Source of the DNA: Anarhynchus alexandrinus
Taxonomy: Eukaryota > Chordata > Aves > Charadriiformes > Charadriidae
Assembly (NCBI GenBank): GCA_008711295.1
Contig: VUYV01000295.1
Location: forward strand, 928,941-992,940
DNA length: 64,000 nt
Direction of reading: 5' to 3'
The position numbers and the translations under genes are program-made. Below, piece after piece: positions 1 to 10,690 of the stretch (within the stretch, counting starts at the first letter, position 1; each line of letters begins with the position of its first letter). The notes under the pieces were generated by a model. That model saw nothing but the letters and a program-made list of their open reading frames with translations, ran no database searches and was not told the DNA's origin.

Positions 1-1102
1 AAAGAAGATGCCAGTAGTCTGGCCCGTTGAACAGTAGCTGTTTTGGCCATGGTTCTGCCATGCTTCTTGCTTATTTTAAGCAGCATCTTACGAAGTCAGT
101 TGTCCTGTTGTCTATCCGGAAAGATAACGTCCATCGTGGAAAAAAATGGAGGAATCTATCCCTATTTATATATTGCCGGGAAGCCTATTTTTGGAAGAAC
201 TAAGAATGTGTGCTGTTGCATTCTTGTAGGTATATCTGTAAATAAGAAGGTCAACAGCGCAACCTATTTTGGTTTGATTAAAAAACAAAATAAAATGCTT
301 TGTCAGTGCACAAAAGAGGAACAGTAATGCTTCCAGGCATGAAAGGAAGAGAACAATCTCCAAGGAATTTTCCAATTCCCTGTTACATCGAACATCTCAC
401 GAGCCATGCCTGTAGGCGTTTCCTTCAGAGAGGTGCTAACGTAGTGATTGTAGTGGTGTACTTGAAAATTGAGAGAACTAATTTGATATTGTTCCTTTTT
501 GTACTTTCAACAGTGACACTGATAATGCTATCAGTCATACAAGTCAGAGAGTGCTTTTTCAGTAGCTATCGGTTGCATAATGCTATCAAATATCTTTATC
601 ACTAGTCAAATTGGTGTTTAATTTGCTCTCTTCCTGCTAGATTTTGATTTTTACCTTAGGAAGAAAATCAATATGTTCTTAATAGTTTTAAAAGGTGACT
701 TGAGCTCCTGGTTGTGTTTTAAAATGTTTTCTAATAGGTAATTATCAAAGAGGAAATCGTTACTGCGGTTAGTGCTGCTTACTTATCTACCGGGGAATTA
801 GAGAGAGGACTTTTGCGACGTAACTTATTTACAGCCCTTACGTTTTAAAGGACGTAAAACACTGTAGCGGTTTAGTATGTAATTAAAAGCCTTCTATGGT
901 ACTCACTGCATAGCACTGTGCATAGCTTGGTTTCTGCAGTCACTGGCATTTTGTGTGCATGTTCTAGATACCCATATTTCTCCAGAACTGTCCTGTACCG
1001 CTGGGTTTTATCCACTTTACGTTTCATGAAACGTTAAATGCCAGAGTCGTTCAACAACAAGGTCAATGTAAAGTAATGGTTCTTTGTGTGGTTATGTTTC
1101 AG
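1..1102 (+). other. SLC7A11: SLC7A11 intron (probably intron 10), 3' part
   Basis: This AT-rich stretch precedes the coding exon at 1103 and ends in a TTTCAG-type acceptor (AG at 1101-1102). The preceding SLC7A11 exon, which would end near the conserved HRPFK residues, is not present in any frame, so it lies upstream of the window. Short ORFs here look like chance. No repeat is recognised. Confidence 0.8.
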
Positions 1103-1280
1103 GTGCCTCTATTTATTCCAGCGTTGTTTTCCTTCACCTGCCTCTTCATGGTTGCACTGTCACTTTACTCTGATCCAGTGAATACAGGGATTGGATTTGC
1201 AATAACCCTGACTGGAGTTCCTGCCTACTACCTCTTTATTGTCTGGGACAAGAAGCCAAAGTGGTTCAGAAAGCTCCTAG
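1103..1280 (+). CDS. SLC7A11: SLC7A11 internal exon: last two membrane segments of the xCT cystine/glutamate antiporter
   Basis: SLC7A11 (xCT) is the light chain of system xc-. It exchanges extracellular cystine for intracellular glutamate at the plasma membrane, paired with SLC3A2, and supplies cysteine for glutathione. The exon has 59 codons plus one base (it ends in phase 1). It encodes a hydrophobic segment starting [15 protein letters not shown], a short loop [13 protein letters not shown], a second hydrophobic segment containing [13 protein letters not shown], then [12 protein letters not shown]. From memory of human xCT this corresponds to about residues 423-481 and is nearly identical; differences include VN for FS after SDP. 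It therefore covers TM11, TM12 and the start of the cytosolic tail. The acceptor is TTTCAG before 1103 and the donor is G|GTAAGT at 1281, an excellent consensus. The open frame continues past the donor to 1315, but that part is intron. The match in sequence and length leaves little doubt. Confidence 0.97.
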
Positions 1281-3420
1281 GTAAGTCCTGGTGGGACTCC
1301 TCTCCTTCGTGCTGATTCCGGGAATCTCTCAGGGCTCCCCGTGTTGTGAAATCCCTCCGATCGATCCTCTCGGCTGCTCTGAGCTGGGGATGACAATGCA
1401 AGTTTCTTTTCGGCGCATGCTATAGCATTGCTCTGCCAGTTACAATCAATGTCGGCTAACTAACGAGGTATGTTTACAGCAAGCCTATATTCTTCAGCTA
1501 GCGATTGACTTTAAATGAGTGGACACCTCTCCCCTTGCCCCCTTCTCCCCTCCCTCCCCTACAAACATCTGATTCCTTTTAAATCGCCCATCTCCCTTCC
1601 CTTGCCGTTGGCCTACGCTAAGTATTTCTCTCCCAGGAGAATTGGTTTGGAAAATTAAACATCACAGTCGTGATGACAGGATGGGCTCAGTGCTCCCTGC
1701 TGAGACCACACGTCTGTGGTGTATTTGGAATGGGACAGGATCCGTTGGGCTTGGTATGGGGATACTGTCCTTAGCGGTGGCTCCCAACAAAACAACAGCA
1801 AAATACACCGTGCTTGACACACCTCTGGGGAAATTGTGTCTGTGCTTCATGAAAAATGACTTCCGAGAAACTTGGCTCTAGTATTTCACATGTAAATACA
1901 CTGAGAATAATTTCTATACAATTTCTGAAAGTTTTTGAAAGCATTTCTGGAAGTTCTGATATGTTGGAGAAGGATTATCTGGAGCGTTTCAATTAGAAAG
2001 AAGTCAGTATCATTTACTACAGCTCCCCCATTCTTCTCTTTTTTGTCACTCAGCGTGATAGGTTTCCAAAACGGAGGTAATTTTCAAAACATGAAACAAT
2101 AATATAAGCAAAATACTTGAGGAATTATGGTTAATTTATTAAACAAAACTGAAAGAAAATCTCTTCTGCTGCAAAAGAAAAACCCAACCCATGAAAGTTT
2201 TCAACTAAAAATAGTTTATTTGTATAGGTGCTGAATCAAAAATACATATTGTCTTCTGTGCCTCGGTCGTAAGGGATGATTTAAGATGAGTTGCTCACAA
2301 TAAAAGAATTGGGTTTTTATATGTATGTTATTATACTATAAACTTTTATATGTATTTTCTCTATATAAATACTGGTTATATAGTTATAGCATATCTGTTG
2401 TAGGAGCTATGTTTTTCCCTCTTAATTCGTGCTGGAAAGTCCATAGACAATAGGGCAGAAAGAATTTACAGAAAAAGATGTTAGTTTAAGGCTAGCACAC
2501 TGCGTTCTTCTTAATTTTATCTCCATAAAGTTATAAATTACTTGCAATGTCCTGGGAATGGGTAGAAAGCTCCAGTGCAAATAAAAACAGTTGTATGTGA
2601 AAGGACATTCTCTTAAATAGTTGGGGTTTTGTCTGTTAATAATTTCTCAGCCTTGACATTTAGGGACTAGGAAATTTTCCCTTATCAAACCCAGGAGATT
2701 TTTGGCATTTTCTGTGAAGTCTCTGAGGTTTTGGAATACAGTTACTTGAATCTCTGGCCACAGGATGCCAGTGTTGAACTACATTACTTGAGCGAGAGGA
2801 AAAAATATTCTCTTTAAGGTAGACTGGGTAGATGCGAAGCTTTTCCTGCCAGCTGTGACAATGAAGGCGAATCTTCTAGCTTTTCAGATAACACAAAGTT
2901 CTCCTCCCAGAAGGAAGGCCCAGTGCCTGTGTAATCCCTACGGATGGCCACGGTGTACTGGCTCGGAGGGGACAGCAGTGGACACCAGTCCGTGGGTGAA
3001 ACAGCTTGTTCGCTTTGTAATTATTATTCCCAAAATAACAACAGTAATAACGTAAAACTGATGCTGATAGTTTTGGGGTGGAGCAGAGTTGGGATTTACT
3101 TGTTAAATAAAAAGTTTGTTATTTTTTTTCCCTCAGAAGCAGCAATAAACCTTCTGTGTGGAGTCATTAAACTGGCATTACTTTGTGAGCATTAAGGGAG
3201 CTCCGCTGTAGAGCCTGAGAGCATTTTTCAGAGGCATTGAATGAGGATAAATTCACTTAAGGTACCTCTGTGAGATATAGAGAAGTCGTTGGGCAGCCGC
3301 AAGCTTGACGTTCTAACCTTGAAACAATATGCGTTAGGTGTACATAGGCGTGAAAGAGCAATTCCAGACACGAGGCAAATGGACAACAGGAAAAAAACGT
3401 GATTGTCATTTAAGAGGCAG

Positions 3421-3541
3421 ACTTTTGCCACATTAGCTGGGTAACTTCCTTTGAGAAGATAACTGATTTTTTTAGACAAAGGAGAACGTGATGGATCCAA
3501 TCTACTTAGACTTCAACAAAGCTTTTCGTGTCGTACCACAG
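3421..3541 (+). mobile_element. CR1-like LINE reverse-transcriptase fragment (degenerate)
   Basis: The DNA reads like the start of a CR1-type RT domain. Remnants of an EKITDF segment are followed by DPIYLDFNKAF around 3493-3525, which corresponds to RT motif A with its catalytic Asp in YLDF. Similarity fades after about 3541, where a CACAGGGG-type sequence leads into unrelated DNA. The copy is old, broken by stops and frameshifts, and has lost motifs B and C. The following 440 bases up to the next CR1 piece are not confidently assignable. Confidence 0.6.
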
Positions 3542-3981
3542 GGGTGGTCAGGGCATGTTGGTCTGAACATGGCACCGTGCTTACAAGACCGTTCCCAGGC
3601 TGCTTCACCTGCGCAGTTCAGCGCATGAACAGAGTGGTGTGGGGTCTCTTCGACCATTTGCCACCAAGTCACCTTGTTGGGGAGCTTGACTTGTTCAGCG
3701 CCCCAGATGTGCTTCGGAGGTGAGAGATGAGTGCTGCTCATAAACCCTATGTGGAACGAGTGCTGTTTAAGTAAAGGACAGCACTGGTGCAAAACCACAT
3801 GGGGACAGACCAGCCCCACGTGAGATTAGACTGGATATTCAGAACCGGTTTTGTAAGGATCAGAGGAGAGGGATGTTGAACATCCAGAATGAGAAGTGGG
3901 ATAAAAGACCCAGCCTGAGATAACGAAAGGGGTTTCAAGCTGGTTACAGTAGCAGAGCCCTGGAATGGATTACCCAAGAAA

Positions 3982-4562
3982 TAGTGTGGCCAGCAGGACT
4001 AGGGAAGAGATCGTCCCCCTGTACTCGGCCCTGGTGAGGGCACACCTGGAAGACTGCATTCAGTTTTGGGCCACTCACTATAAGAAAGGCACTGAGGTGC
4101 TGGAGTGTGTCCAGAGAAGGGCAACGAAGCTGGTGAAGGCTCTAGAGCACAAGTCTTATGGGGAGCAGCTGAGGGAACTGGGGTTGTTTAGCCCAAAGAA
4201 AAGGAGGCTGAGGGGAGACCTTATCACTCCCTACAACTACCTGAAAGGAGGGTGTAGTGAGGTGGGGTCAGTCTCTTCTTCCAAGTAACAAGTGATAAGA
4301 CAAGAAGAAATGGCCTCGAATTGCACCAGGGGAGATTTAGATTGGATATTAGGAAAAATTTCTTCACTGAAAGTGTTATCAGACATTGGAACAGGCTGCC
4401 CAGGGAAGTGGTTGAGTCACCATCCCTGGAGGTATTTAAAAGCCATGTAGATGTGGTGCTGAGGAACATGGTTTAGTGGTAACCTGGCAGTGCTAGATTA
4501 GTGGTTGGACTCGATGATCTTAAAGGTCTCTTCCAACCAAAAAGATTCTATGATTCTATGAA
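3982..4562 (+). mobile_element. CR1 LINE, 3' end with ORF2 C-terminus and terminal repeat
   Basis: This is a 5'-truncated CR1. An open stretch up to 4288 encodes the conserved ORF2 tail, with [29 protein letters not shown] and RELGLF-type segments. The 3' part carries the usual [23 protein letters not shown] region out of frame. It ends in the diagnostic GATTCTATGATTCTATGA tail at 4545-4562. It lies in the sense direction in the last SLC7A11 intron. It is not a host gene, although its 107-codon ORF might be mis-called as one. Confidence 0.92.
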
Positions 4563-6004
4563 ATCCTCTCCAAGGCTGAATGTCTTTGCTCTGTACATTT
4601 TGACTGTCCTTAATGGCATTTACATTGCCCATTCTCCTTACCAAATTGCTGTGTTGAACAAAAGGTAACTTCACGGTTTGTGGGGTTAATAGGGTCTGGG
4701 TGGTATTTTGCCACGAGAATGACATTTTATTCTCTCCTCTTCCAAAGAAATTTTGCTGTAGCACCAGAAGTGCTGGGACAAATCATTTTCAGCTGGTACA
4801 GGCTTCGTTTGACCTCCGCTTTCTTGCTTTTTGTAGAACTAATGTGAAAATGAAAAAAGTCAAGCCTAGCAAATCCTACGAAGCAGATCAGCGTGTAAAA
4901 GCATGTGGCACCAACACCAGAACACTTCCATTTGGGCTTCCTCAGTTGAAAACCCAGCCTTAGACTCATATTTAAAACATCTGTTCCTTTACAGTGGATG
5001 GAATTGAGAGGAGCTTAAAAGTTGAATCCTGCTTTCTTCATAGCCTGAGCCCATGCTGGAAAAGAGATCTGTTTATACAACAAAATGTCTCTTTCAGGGT
5101 TATTTACAAACACCAGAGGATGACACTTGCTCACTCAGGACACAGTGTTATAAGCCCAGTTGGCTTCTCTTTGTTGAGTTTGTGATGTTGGGATCCGCAG
5201 GAAATCATCTCAGCATTTTGCTGTCGCAGATTTCATGTCCAGTCTTTACATACGCAGTAAATTACTGCTTTCTTTCCTCACCCAAGCTTTATGTGGTGCT
5301 TATACAGATATGAGGTCTAAGTTTTTTATAAAGGTTGTCCCCTGAGACCTATTTACAGAGAATTCTCCTCTTGAAAGGGAAAACTAGAGTTCCAAGTGTG
5401 TGTGCGGGGAAGTTGTCTTTACTGTCGCGATGCGTTAAGTTGTCTTCTTACAAAGTTGAAGGTAGTCCTGTAACTCCGGGTACCGTTCCGAGGAGGCAAC
5501 ATAGAGATACTGACTGGAGACAGATTGGAACATTTTTTGGGGGGAAAATATCTCTTACACTGTCTTATCCTGAGTATATTGCAACCAAAATAAACAAGCA
5601 AGTACCCCAGCCCCCCCAACTTATCTGATTGCTCCTCCATGGCTTCATCCCAGCACAGAGCAAAACCACCCCGTGGAAATGGAAGAGTGGCAGCCACCTC
5701 CCGCCCCAGCGAGGGCAAGGGCTCGCTGCGGGTGGCTCTGTCCACTTTGTCGAACAGCGTATTAAAATCACAGCCAGCTCCCGAGATGCCCAGGCTTTCC
5801 CTCTGCCGCCGTGCCCTTTTCCATGAGCTGTTACACCGTAGCTCAGCTTGACAGAAAGTCTGCTTTATTTCTTCTTCCTTTGCTCGGCCTCCAACCTGGA
5901 AAGGGAGGGACGGCAGGGGTGAAGTCCTGCTGGTTTCCTGCTGCTGGCTTTCCTCCTGCCCTTCACCCCGGCCGTGCTCAGCCCAGCTCTGAAGTCTCCG
6001 CTGC

Positions 6005-6024
6005 GGGGAGGGGAGGGAGACGGG
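6005..6024 (+). other. G-quadruplex motif in SLC7A11 last intron
   Basis: Four runs of three or more G are separated by loops of one, one and four bases (GGGGAGGGGAGGGAGACGGG). This fits the standard G3+N1-7 intramolecular quadruplex pattern on the + (sense) strand. It lies about 950 bp before the terminal exon. Folding is inferred from pattern only. Confidence 0.6.
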
Positions 6025-6976
6025 AGGAAAACGCAGTCCCTGTTGACTCTCAACCTCTCTGACCCCATCAGTTTATAGTCTGAGGGCAACCTGGTTTTGC
6101 GCTGAACTGGTGACCTCCAGAGAGAAGAGCAAAAGCTGGTGGAGTCTGCCTCAGACGGGAGAGCAGGAAAGTAGTTTCAGTTGATATCTTCTGTGAGTTG
6201 CAGTGTTTTACCCTCCTCGCTTTACACTGCTGTAAATGCCGACACGCCGTGCTAGACAAGGAAAATCAGAACTTTCTCTTACAACGGCTCCTGCTTGTTT
6301 AAAATGGGTTACTAAAAACAAAAGTGACAAGCGAAATGAGTGGCAAGAGAATGAGAATGCTCTTTTACTGTCCTATATGTAAATTAACTGTGCCATTTAT
6401 GAATCCGTACCGTAAAAAGAAAACCACCACAAACACCAGAAGGAAATAAGCGTCCAGAGAGACAAAAAGACAGCACGAAGTTGCTTTGGATGTGTGACAT
6501 TCTTAGGCCTGTGAAGCTTTGTAATCATTGTTTCCTTTTATTTTAATTTGTTTGTTTGTTTGGGGTTTTTTTGGGTTTGTTTTTTTTTTTTTCTCAGGCA
6601 GATCTTGGCACAGCTGAATTAGCTTGGTTGAACTCTTTCAGACTTTTATTTCAACATTGCAACTTCATTAAAACTGGGCAGTTGTGCAGAGTAGTCGTGC
6701 TTTAAGATAGCCTTTAAATGCATGTAGATCTTTATTGAACAAGTGCATACCTTCATACCCTTCCATTATTATTGTATATGTATAGCCTTGAGTCAGAGGT
6801 AAAGAAAACATAGTTTAAAAAAAAAGATTGAGACATTTAAATGATATATGCACCTGATATATATGACTGCTGCGATCTGTGTGTGCAAGTGGGCTGTAGA
6901 GCAGCTAAGATAATTTTCCTGGCTGCTTCTGGTGACCTCACCAAAATTGCCCATGTGTGTGCTTTTGTCTTTGCAG

Positions 6977-7044
6977 ACAGGGTAACTGTAACGTTACAAA
7001 TCCTCTTGGAAGTCGTCCCATCAGAGGAAGACCAGAAATCATGA
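6977..7044 (+). CDS. SLC7A11: SLC7A11 terminal coding exon: cytosolic C-terminal tail and stop
   Basis: The acceptor TTTGCAG ends at 6976. The exon supplies two bases that complete an Asp codon split across the intron, then 21 residues (RVTVTLQILLEVVPSEEDQKS) and TGA at 7042-7044. The joined tail WFRKLL-D-RVTVTLQILLEVVP aligns without gaps to the human xCT tail as I remember it (WFRIMSEKITRTLQIILEVVP), then ends SEEDQKS instead of EEDKL, two residues longer. The phase matches the exon ending at 1280. The tail is the cytosolic end after TM12. The upstream open frame back to 6841 is intron. Confidence 0.95.
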
Positions 7045-9391
7045 TCTTCACGTACAGCTTTTGGCTTGGTGTTTCATTTCAACCTGAGGAAGAGGGTAGG
7101 GAGATTTCGCCTCCTACCTAACGTCCTGCAAACTGGAGGAAGAAGTCACAGCTGAGATGGATACCGAGCAAGTCAGTTGCCAGAACTGTATTTGATGATG
7201 TTGCGAAGCTTTTTTTTAACGTGGTTGGTTTATATGTAGAAAGCCAGAACCTGTGCTATGAGGGAACTCATCTCTTCACTATTTCTTTTGTTACAGTGTC
7301 ATATTTTAACAAACTGTAGGTTCGTCAAACTAGGGGTTTGGTTGCATTTTCACTGAAAATAAGTTTAAGCAATGTGTAAGTAATAGTCAGGTGTACTGTG
7401 AAGAATGTATCCTGCTTGCTGTCCCCGAAGAACCCAACTCTCACCAGAGAAAGGGTGAGATAAAGCTGCTGAGTTTCACTTACTAACGTTCTTCCCGTCA
7501 CTCCATTTGGCAGCCCAATTTGACTTCTTTTGGCTCGCTGGGAGCACCAGCACAGCGACGCAGAAGCACAATGCATTTTCCACACCTTTGTGGTGGCAAG
7601 TTCAAGGTTTCTTCAGTCCAGAGTTGTTATACTATAGCTGATATAAACATCTTCCAAGAATTAGTATTTCTGCCAGTGGGGCAGGCAGATTTTAGCCTGG
7701 GAGCAGTAATTTCATACACTTTAAAGTTTCTACCAGTCTGGAAATGATTACTGTTTTTACCAATGTTTCTTCGTGTACATATGTATAGGAAATACAGCGA
7801 CTGAGTAACCGCCTTCAAATGAGTCAAAACGTTTGAATGTGACCTCAGTTGCTGTGTGGATATTTTCTATCTGGAAGCACGTGGACCTGCAGTTCTCAGG
7901 CAACCCTGATTTTAAAGTTTTATATCATTGTCGGTGGGCAGAAATGAATAATAGTCACTGGTGGGAATACTGTATAGACATGGCAATAAATGCAATACTT
8001 TTTTATGAATAAGGTATAAAGCAAGCTGCAACAGATTTGTTGATTTGAGTAGGATATGCGCCTAATCTGTGGGCTTTTCATTCAAGCACGTGCCAATTAA
8101 CCGGGCTGTGAAACCCCAAGGAACAGGTGCTCTGCCAATGTCGTCTTTCTGGTTTTATCTCAGCAGAAACAGAGAAAGGCCATAAAAACTGGTAAAACCG
8201 AATTAAATTCATCTTCAGAATGATGTTTGAGCTGAGATTTGGCTCAAATATGAGCTGAAGTTTTGCCCTTTTTATTAAGGAAGTTGTAGATAAAGAAATT
8301 TTTTAATGCTTGGAAATCCAGTTTTATATCGTTAGTGGAAGACTACTCAACCTTACGATTAAGGTTTGTTATCAGTCTGTTAAGAATATAATGCTTAAAT
8401 ATCGAATGCACTACTTTTTGAGCTGTTTGCTATCAGCAAGTCATGTGTTTCATGAAAACTTTTATGGAACTAAGCAACATTGAACTTCCTAAATTGGGAG
8501 AAAAGCACAACTAGTAGCCAGACCACTACAGTAAAGGGAGACTGTGTATTGTATATTTGTTGTATATATCCAGAGTATCTACCCTTTTAAGGGTGTACAG
8601 TAAAATGGCTTAAATTTATACATGTTTTTCTTTCTTGTATTTCTACGGTGGAATTTCATAGAAATGGGGAAATGGGGGTAACTGATTATGTAAAGAGCAG
8701 TAATTTAAGACAGAAAACATTTTGCAAACATTTTTTTCTTTAAATGTTTTCTGTTTACAGTAACAAAGTGTTATTTGAAACTCTTTTAGGCAAACATTTT
8801 GAGGGAGATTTTTATGTTGACAGTGCATGTGTTTAATTAGTACTTACATTTGGGTCAGAATTCTGCCTTTGAGGCCATCTCCTGCCGTCCTGGTTCACCC
8901 AGATTTTGACCTGTGTCATCGTGGAGCATCTTCAGAGTACACAAACTGCATTTTCACTCTGATAAAAATAAACTGCCTGACGCCCTCCAGGAGCACACCT
9001 AACACACTGCTCCGCTAATGGATGCTGAGTGCATGGGATCCCACCAGAGCTACTCCAAAGCTACTCCATTGACAGTGTGGATGCCAGGTTTTCAGCGCCA
9101 GCTCTTTCTTTCCACGAATTCACTCCTGCTGTGCCACATCCCTCAAAAGTTTAAATGGTAGGCGGTGTTAACCTGTAGAAATAAATGGGCTCTGTGAATA
9201 TAACTGAATGTTGCTTTGTTTTTCCATCGTGGACTTTAAAGTTTAGAAGAGTTTCTGAAGCCTGATTCAATGACCACATTTTACTTCATGTTTATTTCAT
9301 GTAAGAGGTTAATTTGTCCCCAGGGAAATCCTATGACTCATTGTGATGTTGTATATTTAAGGAAGAAAAAAAAATGTACCTGCAAAATAAA
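7045..9391 (+). other. SLC7A11: Probable SLC7A11 3' UTR (end uncertain)
   Basis: The sequence after the stop codon is AT-rich and free of recognised repeats. AATAAA hexamers that could serve in polyadenylation occur at 7985-7990, 8967-8972, 9180-9185 and 9386-9391. Human SLC7A11 has a very long 3' UTR (several kb, known), so the transcript could end at any of these or run past this point. No coding region is recognised. The end given is only the last hexamer of the cluster. Confidence 0.5.
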
Positions 9392-10298
9392 AAACTATTT
9401 TTTTTTTAAAATGCACAGGGATTCTAATTTCAGGTTGAGTTTCTTTAGCACTTAGAATCACAATACAATACAATGTAATTGGGTTTCCACTGTATTTTAA
9501 AAGTCAGTATTGAGGATTTTAATTACACCTGGAAGTGATGCGTATCCTTACAAATGGAGGAAAAGCAGGTTACAAAATTTTTTTAAAAGCATTGAGTTAA
9601 TTTTTGAGACTTTTTTTAAAGTATTGTCTTTAATCACAAAGGAAATTCTTCTAGAATAGAGGATAAACCTTACATATAATTTTTCTTAGTAGGGCCTGTG
9701 GTAGTCAGACCAATAAGACTGCTTCTGTGAGAATTTTGGTGACCCTTAATTATTTTCTTTTTTTTTGTCCTTGCATATTGCACCTTTTTATCAACTGGAA
9801 TCTGTCAAAACTTTTTGTTCTTTTTGTCTAGGTGGGTGCTGCTGGTTTTTTTTGACCTTATTGCTTTTCTGGGTTATAGGCAGAAGTGTCACCAAAGGCA
9901 ACAGAAACGAGCATTTTATGTGAGTAGCAAATACTGACAAGGTTCAGTACAACCCCTCTAAGAGAAACAGTTCAGCGTCTGAAGCCTCCAAAGATGCTGA
10001 CCTATCTTTGCACCTCCTGATCTGGGCTGCTGTGTGGCCTAAGGCATAATTTTATCAGAGGGGGAATGTTTTGATTTCTGAAGCCTGCGCAGCGTGGCCC
10101 ACCTTTCCTCTGGTGCTACATGCTGCCGGTCTATCCCTGCCGTCCCCTCCCAGCCCAGGAGTCTGACGTGGCTTTCGAGGGGCTGTCGGATGGGAGCCAG
10201 AGGGTCCTCTCTTCCTTCAGCAAACACGTTCCTTGTCTGGACCAATGCTTTTCACGATTCATTTCTGCTACTCCAGATAATCTCCTTTATACACAGGA
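9392..10298. other. Non-coding DNA downstream of SLC7A11
   Basis: This stretch is either distal 3' UTR or flanking sequence. It is T-rich (for example around 9760 and 9845) and becomes GC-richer from about 10080. I see no recognised gene or repeat. The ORFs beginning near 10094 and 10120 run into the reverse-strand CR1 that follows and are not genes. Confidence 0.5.
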
Positions 10299-10690
10299 GT
10301 CGCAGAACCACAGAATGGTCAGGGCTGGAAAGGACCTCTGGAGATCATCTAGTCCAACCCCCCCGCCAAAGCAGGGTCACCTACAGCAGGTTGCACAGGA
10401 CGGCGTCCAAGGGGGTTTCGAATGTCTCCAGAGAAGGAGACTCCACTACTTCTCTGGGCAGCCTGTGCCAGTGCTCTGCCACCCTCAAAGGAAAGAAGTT
10501 CCTCCTCATGTTTAGATGGAACTTCCTATGTTCAAGCTTGTGCCCGTTACCTCTTGTCCTATCACTGGGCACCACTGAAAAAAGACTGTTCCCATCCCCC
10601 TGGCACCCTCCCCTTAAGGATTTATAAGCATTGATAAGATTCCCCCTCAGTCTTCTCTTCTCCAGACTAAAAAGACCTGATTCCCTCACC
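10299..10690 (-). mobile_element. CR1 LINE 3' end, reverse strand
   Basis: Read on the - strand, the ORF2 C-terminus is still open from about 10689 to 10381. It shows [40 protein letters not shown] and [14 protein letters not shown], which are signature segments of avian CR1. The 3' tail is at 10299-10320 on the + strand (CACAGAATGG type). The copy is 5'-truncated, and the preserved frame suggests moderate age. The overlapping + strand ORFs are shadows. Confidence 0.93.

Larger units (their letters stand above)
1281..6976 (+). other. SLC7A11: SLC7A11 last intron (5.7 kb)
   Basis: The intron is bounded by GTAAGT at 1281 and TTTGCAG ending at 6976. It holds two CR1 pieces (3421-3541 and 3982-4562), a GC-richer patch around 5630-6060 with a G-quadruplex motif at 6005-6024, and T-rich and A-rich runs near 6540-6600 and 6817-6830. 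No other exon is recognised. Short ORFs on both strands in the GC-rich patch match no protein I know. Confidence 0.85.

Noticed and set aside
3542..3981. DNA between the two CR1 pieces as possible CR1 interior.
   Set aside because: Short resemblances to CR1 3' motifs occur (for example near 3825-3840), but they are too brief and discontinuous to assign.
3965..4288. A 107-codon ORF in the last SLC7A11 intron as a possible extra exon.
   Set aside because: The translation is the CR1 ORF2 C-terminus and the DNA continues to a CR1 tail.
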